NCBI RefSeq assembly: GCF_030704535.1
Contig: NC_081807.1
Span: 2,459,001 to 2,523,000, forward strand
Reading direction: 5' to 3'
Length of the DNA: 64,000 nt
Origin: Vitis vinifera
Lineage: Eukaryota > Streptophyta > Magnoliopsida > Vitales > Vitaceae
The notes under the pieces were generated by a model. It was not told the origin of the DNA. It worked only from the letters and a program-made list of their open reading frames with translations, and did no database searches. Of this stretch, positions 51,034-61,545 are shown one piece after another. The position numbers were made by a program, and so were the translations under genes. The number at the start of each line of letters is the position of its first letter. The first letter of the stretch is position 1.

Positions 51034-51779
51034 AGAAATCATTCTCAAATTTTGTAAATGATCCACAAAATTTTAGTTTGATAATATGTATAATGAGAAT
51101 TCTAAAAGATTTTCTTCATGCCTTCATCATAATTATTGCTTATTGCCATCAAATGGTAAGCATTGTTGCTGCAGCTATCTGACCAGATATTCCAGGGACA
51201 AAGCCATTACTCAATTTGTTTGCTTGGTAATATAGTCACCATCTAAACTATGAAGGAAAGTGACAGTAATTTAGAATAATCAATTGCAAAATTACTATGA
51301 ATTGTTCATTTTTTTTTGTAAATTAATTACAAGAGAGAAGCTGCAGCTCATCAGATAGAACGTGTTGAAAATGATACAGAACAGTTGCTAGCAAACAAAT
51401 TTCATTTAGCTATATTTACTTGGAAATGCCTCTAATATCTATAGGTTCTATATACTGTGAACATGGTACATTATTTAGATTTCTCATAGAAAGCAGTGTT
51501 GAAGGGGGGGAGGGAAATTATGGAAAAGGATCCTATTGAGGGAAAACTGCAAAGTCACATCCATATCGTCCTTGTTGATGAGTTGTTGTTTTAGTTTCCT
51601 CTTATATTTAGTAAAAGGAAATCAAACCATTCATATATTGAAACTACCGTCAAACTGACTTCAAAAGATTGGTGCCAGCTAAATTGGATATGATGTGTCC
51701 TTAAAGTGCATAAAGAGATAGGATGAAATCCCGTCCTTGGTATGCACCTTGATGCACTGATTTGAAACATGTAATTTAT
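51034..51779. other. Spacer leading into a group D promoter
   Basis: It is a copy of 43153-44016, with the motif ATTTTGTAAATGATCC at about 51047 and the D-type upstream module from about 51670. No gene is seen. Confidence 0.5.
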
Positions 51780-51976
51780 CACCATGGTTTTGTACAGAAG
51801 AATTGCAACATGTGGGAAGATGCATCAATGGAGTATCTTGAACCTTGTGAATGCATAACTGACTTCCATTGTCTTCCACTCAACACCAGCAAAAACATTT
51901 CAAAGTTCTAAGATCTGAATTTTCTTTTCTCTTCCTTCTCAAAGCTCTCAGTCCATAATATACAGGGTAAGGCAGC
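51780..51976 (+). promoter_or_regulatory. SAUR promoter, group D type, degraded (gene at 51977)
   Basis: The −200 element reads CACCATGGTTTTG, with one extra base. The TATA box of the sister promoter (GAATATATAACTC at 44086) is here GAATGCATAACTG (51850-51862), so no TATA box remains. Confidence 0.58.
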
Positions 51977-52417
51977 ATGATAAACCCCAAGAAGATCATC
52001 AAAATGGCAAGGAAGTGGCAGAGGATAGCAGCCCTTGGAAGGAAAAGAATTTCTTCATCAATAACAAATATCAATGTGGATGCAGAAAGTTGCAGTACAT
52101 CAGTGGCTAATAAAGGCCATTTTGTTGTGTACACTGCTGATCAGAGGTGCTTTATGATTCCCTTGGTGTATTTCAGCAATAACATCTTCAGAGAGCTCTT
52201 CAAGATGTCTGAGGAGGACTTTGAACTGCCTAGCAATGGGCCCATAACATTGCCTTGTGATTTAGTCTTCATGGAGTACATAATCCCACTCATCCAACAA
52301 GGCATGGCTAAAGACATTGAGAAAGCTTTGCTATTTTCAATTGCAACCAGTCGCTGCTCACTGTCCTCTTCCCATCAAGGACATATGGGCCACCAGTTAC
52401 TTCTTTGTGGCTACTGA
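51977..52417 (+). CDS. SAUR family protein, group D, 146 aa
   Basis: The start MINPKKIIKMARKWQR and end LLLCGY are intact. Core changes relative to 44213 include RCF for RRF, YFSNN for FLSNN, MSEEDFELP for MSEEEFGLP (the conserved Gly84 lost) and QQGMAKD for QRGMAKD. LPCD is normal, unlike its sister. Its promoter has lost the TATA box. The gene is open but may be decaying. Confidence 0.9.
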   Translation: MINPKKIIKMARKWQRIAALGRKRISSSITNINVDAESCSTSVANKGHFVVYTADQRCFMIPLVYFSNNIFRELFKMSEEDFELPSNGPITLPCDLVFMEYIIPLIQQGMAKDIEKALLFSIATSRCSLSSSHQGHMGHQLLLCGY

Positions 52418-53321
52418 ATTAGTCTAATCTGTAATTGGTACTAATTAACAGAACTACAGAATGATATATTCTCCGATAATGCCCAAGATTTTTATCTCAA
52501 TTGTCTTCCATTGTAGCATAGTAGCTAGCCAGAGTGGAACATTGATAACAAGCAAGAGTAGACATGGCGTAAACAATCTCAACAGAAGAATGCTATCTCA
52601 CCAAATCTCTTGCAAATATCATAACTGATATGATTCAAATATTAACACTTCAGGTATCTTTTAAGAATAAGTTTTAATTTCATCTTAATAACCCTCATTT
52701 CATTTGATTATAGTGAAATGATGTTGGCATCAAAGGTCAGAAACACAATCCTTTTGGTACTCTGCAACATGAAAACTTAGACCTGCAAGTTTCTCCCTTT
52801 AATCACCTTGGTTCTAAGACAAGGTCATGTAGTTTTCTCCTCTTACCTCCATGCTCTCAGTGGCTTAAAGATGCTGTCTCCTTCCTCCGTTTCCTCCTCT
52901 CAGTGATCAAACTATTTTAGTTATCCTTACTTTGTACCCAACATGTCTGAAGATTTATTTAGTTACAGAGCATTGGCTGCCCAACTATTAGAAACAGGGG
53001 TTGCCTGTCCTTTCATTAACAGCTAAAGTTTATTTTATTTCAGTGTTTGGAGGAAGAAGCATCTCTTCTGTTTTTTTCTTTTCTGTCAATCTGTAATCCC
53101 TTGTGAGGAAGAAAGTATCTCATCTTTTTTAATTAAGCACTTGGGCATGTTCTAAGCTAACCCAGCTACAAACTTGTTCTGTAATGCCTTTTTCAATGCA
53201 GAAATGTGTAGTACTAATATACAAATTATGAAAATGAGGAAAATTCCACCAATTGTTTACAAGGTTTATGTATAAAGCAGAAAATTGTGTTGGTCACTTG
53301 AAAAATCTACCTATCATTAAT
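52418..53321. other. Spacer between convergent SAUR genes
   Basis: It is the second copy of 44654-45486, with a few small insertions. No gene is seen. Confidence 0.5.
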
Positions 53322-53768
53322 TCAGTAACTACAAACAAGTAATCTCGAGTTCATCTGTTCTTGTTGGGAAAAGATAGCAGATGAGGACTGAGTGTGAGCA
53401 ACTGAGGTAAGCAAAGCTTTCTCCAGATTTTTAGCTACACCTCTCTGGACCAAAAAGAGGATGTACTCCATGAAGAATGAGTCACAAGGAAGTGTGATAG
53501 GTCCGTCACTTGGCAGCCCAAACTCCTCTTCAGACATCTCAAAGAGCTCTCTGAAGATCTCGCTGTTGAGATAAACTAATGGAATCATGAATCGTCGTTG
53601 GTCAGCTGTGTAGACAACAAAATGGCCCTTATCAGCAACTGATGATGTACTACAATGGCCAGCACCCAAATACTGACTGGTTCTTGGTAGAGAAATTCTC
53701 TTCCTCCTGATGGCAGCTACCTTCTGCCACTCCCTTGCCATCTTGATGAGTTTCTTGGGATTGATCAT
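53322..53768 (-). CDS. SAUR family protein, group E, 148 aa
   Basis: The start at 53768 reads MINPKKLIKMAREWQK. The core is KGHFVVYTADQRRF, FRELFEMSEEEFGLP, DGPITLPCDSFFMEY and RGVAKNLEKAL; the end is LLVCSY. It is the counterpart of 45487 and closer to the family consensus in the MSEEEFG motif. The first codons share the K13E change with its sister, so that change predates the duplication. Confidence 0.92.
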   Translation of the reverse strand: MINPKKLIKMAREWQKVAAIRRKRISLPRTSQYLGAGHCSTSSVADKGHFVVYTADQRRFMIPLVYLNSEIFRELFEMSEEEFGLPSDGPITLPCDSFFMEYILFLVQRGVAKNLEKALLTSVAHTQSSSAIFSQQEQMNSRLLVCSY

Positions 53769-54717
53769 TCTTATTTACTGGGTAAATTATAGAGAGCTTT
53801 GATGAAGCAAAGAAGGGAGACTTTGATTTTAAAAGTCTAGAAGGGTATTGCTGTGTTGAGTGCAATGCAAATTGAAGTGGGCTAGTTATATACTCACAAG
53901 GCCAGAGACAGTACAAAGTCGTATCTTTCAATTTTTTGGGGATCAAATAAATACAAAACCATGTGCTGTTGGATCTCAGGGAGGGGTGGGTCTGTTTGGT
54001 TCTGTTCTGAAATCAATACATCAAGGCAGAACTTAGCAGAAGATACATCTCTCACCTATTTGCCAAGTGATCCACAGACATAATGATCCAATCAGTTTAG
54101 CTGTCAGCTCATATAAACCACAGAAGTTTATGCATATGGGAATAAAAGTACATTGACAAGGCACAATGGTAGTAACAAAAAGTCGGTGGATCTAACTAAG
54201 AACTCAGACACCTAAATGCAACAAACCATTAGGTGTATCTGGTGAGAAAAACGGCTTCTGCCGGCCACCAGACTATAGTCCACAGCTAGCTTAGAGGTAC
54301 AAGTTGAATTGATTCCTGGTAAGGTCAAGTACCACTCATTTTGATAGATGTTTGAAGGATCTGTCTTAGCTTTCCTGGACAACATGTCTAAGATTGATCT
54401 TTTTCTACTATTCTTGAGCCTTAAGCAGCTGTATTTTTTTCTCCTATGTATGGATATCTGTGGTTTGTATGAGCTGACAGTTAAAGTGAATGGATATGGC
54501 AAACTATAGTAGATGTATGTCCTGATGCAATGGTTGAAACACGGATGGAATCAGCATATGGTTTTCCATTGTTTTGGTTCCAGCAAAATGAATGTTACAC
54601 TATGTACTATCTTGTAGCCTTGTTAGTACATTAGCAACTTGCAATCCACTCAACACATCAGTACCATCTCATTTCTTTGCTTGTTCCAAGCCTTTCTAAT
54701 TTAGGTGGAAAATAACC
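53769..54717. promoter_or_regulatory. Divergent SAUR promoter, groups E and F
   Basis: Minus side: TTATATA at 53886-53892 and CATGTG at 53960-53965. Plus side: the −200 element is CATATGGTTTTCC (from 54555). The TATA box of the sister promoter (GTATATAAGTAAC) is here GTACATTAGCAAC (54626-54638), so it is lost. Confidence 0.58.
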
Positions 54718-55161
54718 ATGACCGGTCCCAAAAAACTCATCAAGATGGCAAGGAAGGGGCAGGAGGTAGATGCCATCAGGTGGAAGAGGATTTCTCTTCC
54801 AAGAATTGATCAGGGTCTTGATGCTGACTGTTGTAGTACATCATCAGTGGCTGATAAGGGCCATTTTGTAGTCTACACAGCTGACCAGATACGCTTTATA
54901 ATTTCCCTAGCCTATCTCAACACACAGATCTTCAGAGACCTCTTCAAAATGTCAGAAGGGAAGTTTGGACTGCCTAGTGATGGACCTATCACATTGCCTT
55001 GTGACTCATTCTTCATGGAGTACATTGTCTTCTTGTTGCAGAGTAGTGTAGCTAAAGATCTAGAGAAAGCTTTGCTTATGTCAGTTGCTAACACTAGGCC
55101 CTCTTCTCCTTTCTTTTCCCACCAACAGATGAACCTGAGATTACTTGTACGCAGTTACTGA
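54718..55161 (+). CDS. SAUR family protein, group F, 147 aa, diverged
   Basis: The frame is open but unusually altered. The start reads MTGPKKLIKMARKGQE (the conserved Trp14 is Gly), then VDAIRWKRISLPRID. The core is KGHFVVYTADQIRF, IISLAYLN (the Pro of IPL is Ser), MSEGKFGLP for MSEEEFGLP, DGPITLPCDSFFMEY and LLQSSVAKD; the end is LLVRSY (Cys lost). With the TATA box gone this looks like a gene losing function, although no stop or frameshift is present. Confidence 0.82.
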   Translation: MTGPKKLIKMARKGQEVDAIRWKRISLPRIDQGLDADCCSTSSVADKGHFVVYTADQIRFIISLAYLNTQIFRDLFKMSEGKFGLPSDGPITLPCDSFFMEYIVFLLQSSVAKDLEKALLMSVANTRPSSPFFSHQQMNLRLLVRSY

Positions 55162-56076
55162 ATTAATCATAGCTAGATTTAGCAAATGATCAACATAGTT
55201 ACATCTTATTAAAATCCCAGGTGTCTTCTTCATATTTCATTACCTCAGCTCTGAAAATGATCAAATTTAGTGGTTAATGTGTATTTATGGATAGCCTGAG
55301 GCATGCCGCACTTCTTTTCTGGTAATAGTCCTCCTGGTTGTCCACATTATACTATCATTTATCGGAAACTTCAAAAATCCTGCATTTCACAGTTCAAATA
55401 TCAGCAGAACATTACACTTCTTCCTCAGAATGGATTCTGCAAAAACACCAAGCCCCTGTTTCTGCTGATTATAGGCCACTGAATTGTCCATCAGACATAG
55501 TCAATACAAATTAATGGTAATAAAACTAAATATTCAGTGCAATATTAGTTATAAATGTTCATTACACAAGAACAAAGAGATATTATAATGAATAAGCAAA
55601 GCAGCTCTACAGGTTAAAAGGGAGCAGCTTTGCATGATTTACCTACCAAGCTTCCAAGCATGAGATTTTCACCTTCATTTTTTTTTCTTTTTAAATAAAA
55701 AACCTGCCATTTGAAAGAGGCCAAAAAAATCTTCTTCCGAATAGTTTTCAGACCTTTACTGTCTAATGGAAATGAAGCAGGTTGGACCCAACCTGTCGAA
55801 ATCCAGCTAAGAGGATACCAAAGAGTGGCTTTGATTGTCTTAACAGACAAGGAGAAAATGATTTCTGCTTAGAATCAAGCTCGCCCAACTCTCCAAAAGT
55901 CCCAATCAGGACTCACTAAACTCAGTTTTCACAGATTTTTGAAGGTAAACTGTGATTTATGAGCTGGAAGCTAAGATGATTGTACCCAGTATGTCCTTTA
56001 ACCACCTAACTGAAAGGATATACTCCTTTGCTAGGCTTCTCCATTCATTGATTCCCATCAGACCAATCCGACAAAT
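55162..56076. other. Spacer upstream of the second group G gene
   Basis: It is the second copy of 47364-48276. A minus-strand open frame at 55614-55850 has no family resemblance and is not conserved in the first copy. No gene is seen. Confidence 0.5.
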
Positions 56077-56261
56077 CACATGGTTCTGCAGCCTATAAAT
56101 CCCAACAGAAGGAATGGTGCATTTAGTGGCCTGTATCCTCCCCTATGGATATATAACTCATTCACATCCGTCTCCTTTTACTCAGCTCAACAATACCATT
56201 TCAGTGTTCTAAGGTCTAAAACTTCCTTTTTTGGATCTCTGAGTTTACACATCCAAACAAC
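56077..56261 (+). promoter_or_regulatory. SAUR promoter, group G type (gene at 56262)
   Basis: CACATGGTTCTGCA starts at 56077, 185 bases before the ATG, and TATATAA lies at 56150-56156. The leader is shorter than in the sister promoter. Confidence 0.65.
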
Positions 56262-56705
56262 ATGATCAGTGCCAAGAAGCTCATCAAAATGGCAAGGAAT
56301 TGGCAGAAGATGGCTGCCATCAGGAGGAAAAGAATCATATTGCCAAGAACTAGTGGAGAAGTGGATGCAGACGGTTGCAGTACATCTACTGCTGAAAAGG
56401 GCCATTTTGTTGTATACAGTTCCGATGAGAGCCGCTTTGTTGTGCCCTTACCGTATCTCAACAGCAACATCTTTAGGGAGCTCTTCAAGATGTCTGAAGA
56501 GGAGTTTGGATTGCCCAGCAATGGCCCCATCACTTTGCCCTGTGACGCAGTCTTCATTGAGTATATAATCTCTCTGGTTCAGCAATCCATTGCCAAAGAC
56601 CTAGAGAAAGCTTTGCTCACAGCCATAGCAACCGGGTGCTGCTTATCAACCTCCAATCTCTGTCAAGAACAAGGAAGCCAACAATTACTAATATGTGGAT
56701 ATTAA
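56262..56705 (+). CDS. SAUR family protein, group G, 147 aa
   Basis: It starts MISAKKLIKMARNWQK (K13N), then KRIILPRTSGE. One Ser is missing in the linker compared with 48477 (STSTAEK for TSSTAEK region). The core is KGHFVVYSSDESRF, VVPLPYLNSNIFREL, NGPITLPCDAVFIEY and SLVQQSIAKD; the end is LLICGY. Otherwise it is almost the same protein as at 48477. It is the last gene of the second 7.8 kb block. Confidence 0.93.
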   Translation: MISAKKLIKMARNWQKMAAIRRKRIILPRTSGEVDADGCSTSTAEKGHFVVYSSDESRFVVPLPYLNSNIFRELFKMSEEEFGLPSNGPITLPCDAVFIEYIISLVQQSIAKDLEKALLTAIATGCCLSTSNLCQEQGSQQLLICGY

Positions 56706-58354
56706 AGCAAATTATACTTTGGTTTTGTAAATGATTCACAGAATTGTAGCCAAGTGAGCTTACATACATAAAAGTAGTCCTCTGAAATTACAGTTACACT
56801 CTCTTGCCAATCCCTTGATTGATCAATCTAATTCATAAGCTGTTTCTAAAGGTTCCTAAGGCCGATACTAGCTTCATGGGTGGATTTGAATAAGGGCCTG
56901 CTATTACTTCCATTAGCTTCTTCAACCATTTCTGGCAACAGGCATTGCATCATGCTCAAAGCAGAGGCTGAAATTGATGAAAATTGTGGATAACAAGTGA
57001 ACAAGAGACGAGACAAAAATTGAAGTTTTGAATTATACACTATTAGCCCAAGGTTTTCTAAGAGTTCTCGATCAAATTTTGATGAGAACAAAACAAATGA
57101 TTGGATTTAATCATTTTTCTCAAGTGTATACAGGTGTTGGGGATCAAATTGCAAACCAATCAAATTAAAGAGAAACTAAGAACTCAAATGACAATTTAAA
57201 GATGACACAAAGGAAAAGCAATTTATTGTTTTAAGGATTTACTTCTCAACTAGGTCTAGATGCAATCAAAATGGACTAAAGCATAATATATTTTCAAAAT
57301 GCACCTTTGGCTATGTTTTGGCCCAAGGAGTAAGGGCATGCATATGTGAACTGTTTGGGACCCTCAAAGTGCCTCTTTTGGAAGGAGTTGGGTAGTCCAC
57401 CAGTTGCTAGTATTGGCACCCTCTAAGGCTTGGCTCTTTTGCAGTGGCTTGTAGGCACAGGTCTGGAAGATCAAGCGATGGACTAGGTGGTCAACCGGTT
57501 TAGCGAGCCTACCTAACACATAGGTCGTATCTGATATAATTTATAAAAGGCTCTTGACCGTCATTTATAACTTCTGAACTACTTGAAAATCAATTATGAT
57601 CATCTTTTATGAGCCTTTAGTCTTCCATATCTATTGATTGCATGATAAGAGTTTAGCCTTTCTTCCCTTGTACTTTATTGATTATAACTTGCTCTTAATT
57701 CTCTTTGGTTTTACTTGTGGTGATTCTAAAGGTCAATTACTTTCTCAAACTAAGTGTAAAAGTTGAAAGGTTCCTTGGATTATCATTGCTTTTTAGTGAA
57801 GGTCCTCAAAACTTGGATTGAAGCTTGAGGTCATAGATGTAGGCGGGTTGTATCTAACCCCTTTATATTGTTGTTTACATTTTCTTAAGTATATACACGG
57901 ATTGGGGAAACTCGACTTCACATCAACAACACTAAATTCTATATAAAAATGTGTTGTTAATGGTTTCCAGACCTCATAACAAGAGGTCAAGATTCAGTTA
58001 TTCTAGGCACTGCTTCAATAAACCCCAATTTTTTTCTCTCTTGCTGACATAGCAAGAACAACTACCTTCATCAGAGGTTTATCATTTATGAGATAGTTAA
58101 TACATTGAACAAGTTCTTTCTTGTAACTCAAACAAGTTCTCTTTTTTTGTTTTTTTTTTGTTTTTTGGTTCTGTGGTTCACAAAGTCGGCTGTGATTCAG
58201 CCACAAATTCTGGATCCACTATGTTATTCATCTATTTGACCAAAACGAAATATGAATGTTGCTTAGCTATGCTCCACTTTGATGTTTTGATGGGCAAGCA
58301 TAACCAGACATGCCCAGCCACCACCCCAACAGCCATAACCATTCTAGCTACTTT
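56706..58354. other. Spacer after the second 7.8 kb block
   Basis: The 3' UTR motif GTTTTGTAAATGATTC lies at about 56724. The match to the first block runs to about 57,700 and then stops. The rest, to 58,354, is single-copy in this window. No gene is recognised. Confidence 0.5.
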
Positions 58355-58556
58355 CACATGGTTTTGCCTCCCATGAATCCCTGCACAATGAAAGCTACAC
58401 TTAGGGTGGCTGCCTCTGGCTGTGTGAGTATATAACCAAACCCACTTCCATTTCCATCTAACCAAAACAAACACAGCCATTTTAGTGTCCCAAGACCATA
58501 TTCCCTTTTTCTTCAATACCAAATTCATTGTTTGCTTGTTAGTTTGAGGAGACAAC
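58355..58556 (+). promoter_or_regulatory. SAUR promoter (gene at 58557)
   Basis: CACATGGTTTTGC starts at 58355, 202 bases before the ATG, and TATATAA lies at 58429-58435. The rest of the upstream region is unlike the other groups, so this conserved spacing is informative. Confidence 0.7.
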
Positions 58557-58991
58557 ATGATCAGTACTAAGAAACTCAGCAGAGTAGCAAGGAAGTGGCA
58601 GAAGCTGGCCCCTTTGAGACATAGAAGAATCTCGTTGGGAGGCACCAATGCATGGAGCTGCAACACATCACCAGTGGCTGATAAGGGCCACTTTGTGGTG
58701 TACACTTCTGATAGAATACGCTTTGTAGTTCCCTTGGTTTATCTTGACAATGTTATCTTCAGAGAGCTCTTTCAAATGGCAGAAGAGGAGTTTGGGCTGC
58801 CAGGAAATGGCCCTATCATACTGCCATGTGATGCAGTTTTCATGGAGTATGCAGTCTCTTTGATTCAAAGACATGTAGCTAAAGATCTCGAGAAAGCATT
58901 GCTCATGTCCATAGCTGCAGATCGCTGCTCATCATCTTCATATTTCCATCAAGATCAATCCAACCCACAGTTACTGATTTGTGGCTTTTGA
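58557..58991 (+). CDS. SAUR family protein, singleton, 144 aa
   Basis: It starts MISTKKLSRVARKWQK, then LAPLRHRRISLGG, with a short linker (TNAWSCNTSPVAD). The core is KGHFVVYTSDRIRF, FRELFQMAEEEFGLP, NGPIILPCDAVFMEY and RHVAKDLEKALL; the end is LLICGF. All key motifs match the family. It stands outside the duplicated blocks and seems to be a stable single-copy member. Confidence 0.93.
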   Translation: MISTKKLSRVARKWQKLAPLRHRRISLGGTNAWSCNTSPVADKGHFVVYTSDRIRFVVPLVYLDNVIFRELFQMAEEEFGLPGNGPIILPCDAVFMEYAVSLIQRHVAKDLEKALLMSIAADRCSSSSYFHQDQSNPQLLICGF

Positions 58992-60917
58992 AGCAAATCA
59001 TTCTTTGATTTTGTAAACATTCAGAACAGTTGTAGCTTATACATCTAATGAAAAGTCCCTCAAGTTATCCTAATTTTTTGGTGTCTTTAAGTGGCACAAA
59101 AGCACTAGTCAAAATGATCAAAATCGGATGCTGACAGCATACATAGTGAAATTTATCAATGACTTCTCTACTATATCCTATTTACCAAACAATCATTTAC
59201 TTTCAAGTATTCGACGGTAATTGCTTGACACATAAAACATAACAACATTCACTGGCAGCCTCAATTTAGTGATCTACAACCTAATTTCATTAGAATCATT
59301 CAAAATAATCTGATGCCCTGATGCCCAGATATTGACCTTCCATTTCACTGATTGGGGCATTCCCTCCAAGTTGCTCATAGAAAGCTAATGCGGAATTGTA
59401 AGGGAACAGAAGATTATATTTTTGGCATACATGGAGGGAATTCTTCGTATGTTTGATACAGGAATAGTCCCACACTTGCTCAGAAGGTCTTAAAAGCCAA
59501 AACAGATGGTGAATTTTTCACCTACAATAGGCAGAATGATGCTAGTAAGTACTAACCAACATAGAAGAGACGGATAAACAAGAAAACAGCAGAACTCAAA
59601 ATAGTCTGGAGTGAGATGAGAAAGATCCTACCGTTTCTATAGGAGCCTTTTTGTGTCGGTCTGATTTATCAAGGATCATAGTAAAATATGGCAGTGATCA
59701 CTGCTGGCTTATTAAAACAGCTGTAATGAAATAAGGTTGTACTTTCAGTACTGAATTAATCAGTTCCAGTATATGTTGTTGCTTCACCTCCAACATGTCA
59801 CATGAGATGTTGCAAACATTGCCTAATCAAGAAAAAAAATGTGGGATTCACAATAGATAAAGGGTATTGAAACTTTTGGGAATAGCACAAACAGTTGAGT
59901 GTCATAAGAATAAGGATTCACTTCTAGTGTTAAAACTTATGGCTGATAATGAACTATAGCAATACCGACTAGGCTGATAAACAGAAACCAATAATCATAG
60001 AGGAGAATTTTCCAGCATGCACAGAATTTGCTTATCTAGCAGGGTTCAGGGCAATGAATTTGCATGTGGGTTATAGAGCTAGGCCTTCCAAGATCACAAG
60101 ATGAGCCATTCCTGTCTCTCAAATGCCTTCTAAATGTAGCTTTCCTTGTGGTACGCAATGGGGTGATCACATGGTGCTGCTAGGAAACATATTTTTGGCT
60201 GATCGCGGAGGAAAAGGAACGCGTGCTTAAAACAGAACACGTGAAATTTATCTGAGCTTCCTGTATGAAGATAAAATGAGTATGCAATATGATGCCAGCA
60301 GCCCTCAACCCGCTAGCTGTATAAACTTTTGAGGCCAGATGACACACAATGGCCTACCACCAGTAGCCTACAGTACAGAAATATGACTACGGATAATGAA
60401 AAACTTGCTGTATTGACATGGAAACTGTTTCCATAATTGGATTCTGCAGGAGGAAATGTGATGCTCCCATATTCCACCTAGCCCTTTCCATCCATTAGTC
60501 TTTCCAAGCCAGAGAGATAGATGCAGAAATTGCCAAACCAAGTGGTGATTGCCTGGACACTTGAAGTCCTTGTTTTGTTTGAGCCACACATTTGCTTGTT
60601 AGGTAGTTCATCTGTATGCTGGGACCGGCATGCTTTGTCTTGCACATCCGCACATGCCTAATTCTGGTAGTGCTTTTAATCCAACCAAATCACCAAACTG
60701 ATCCTTCTGGATATTGAAGATTAACATTAGAATTAGAAGAAGATTCAAACTTTCATATTTAAGTTGAGTGCTTATCTATACTTCTGTGTGGATCTCAAAA
60801 ACTAGGCATGAATATCATCCACCTGCTTTGTGCCCTATGTGTCATGAAACCAAATAGCAGAAAACACCACCTGTACGCTCCCAACATAGCCAAAAATGCA
60901 CACTATCATCCAAGTCT
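58992..60917. other. Spacer between the last two SAUR genes
   Basis: The 3' UTR motif ATTTTGTAAACATTC lies at about 59011. No coding region is recognised. A G-box CACGTG lies at 60238-60243, about 870 bases upstream of the last SAUR. The segment at about 60790-60917 is a very diverged relative of the D-type upstream module. Confidence 0.45.
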
Positions 60918-61110
60918 CACATGGCTTTGCGCCCATGAATAGATACACCAGGAAAGCTCCATTTACCCGAGTGTCTCTAACCCTGTAAATGTGTATACTT
61001 ATATATATACTAATAACCCACATCCATTGCCTTGTATTGAGCTCTAAGCCAAACCCATTTCAGTGACCCAAGTTCTAACATTTCCCCATTCTTAACAAAG
61101 GCACTGCACC
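60918..61110 (+). promoter_or_regulatory. SAUR promoter (gene at 61111)
   Basis: CACATGGCTTTGCG starts at 60918, 193 bases before the ATG. A perfect AuxRE, TGTCTC, lies at 60972-60977 and a TATATATA box at 61000-61007. Confidence 0.7.
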
Positions 61111-61545
61111 ATGATCAAGATGGCAAAGAAGTGGCAGAAGCTAACTTCAGTGAGGAAACAGATTTCACTGCAGAGAAGAAATGGAGATATTGCATATACT
61201 GACAGCAGCAGTAGTACTACTTCATCAAGAGCTGAGAAGGGCCATTTTGTTGTCTACACAATAGACCAGACCCGGTTTGTGTTTCCCATAGTGTATCTCA
61301 GCAACCACATCTTCAGAGAGCTCTTCAAGATGTCTGAGGAAGAGTTTGGATTGCCCAGAGATGGACCCATCATGCTGCCATGCGATGCGGTCTTTATGAA
61401 CTATGTAGTGTTCTTGATAAAGCGGCGTGTGACTAAAGACATGGAGAAAGCTCTGCTCATGTCCATGGCTACTAGTCAATGCTCACGGTGTCATTCTCTT
61501 TTTCAAGAAGAAAGCAGTCAGCATGTGCTTCTCCGTGGCTTCTGA
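61111..61545 (+). CDS. SAUR family protein, most diverged, 144 aa
   Basis: It starts MIKMAKKWQKLTSVRK: the PKKL part of the usual N-terminus is missing, so the basic helix is shorter. The linker is Ser/Thr-rich. The core is KGHFVVYTIDQTRF, FRELFKMSEEEFGLP, DGPIMLPCDAVFMNY and RRVTKDMEKALL; the end is VLLRGF. All family motifs are kept. It is the rightmost SAUR in the window and, with 58557, lies outside the duplicated units. Confidence 0.92.
   Translation: MIKMAKKWQKLTSVRKQISLQRRNGDIAYTDSSSSTTSSRAEKGHFVVYTIDQTRFVFPIVYLSNHIFRELFKMSEEEFGLPRDGPIMLPCDAVFMNYVVFLIKRRVTKDMEKALLMSMATSQCSRCHSLFQEESSQHVLLRGF

Noticed and set aside
22577-61545. Regularly spaced repeats suggesting a CRISPR-like or satellite array
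   Set aside because: The repeats are SAUR gene units of several kilobases with coding sequence and promoters, in plant nuclear DNA.
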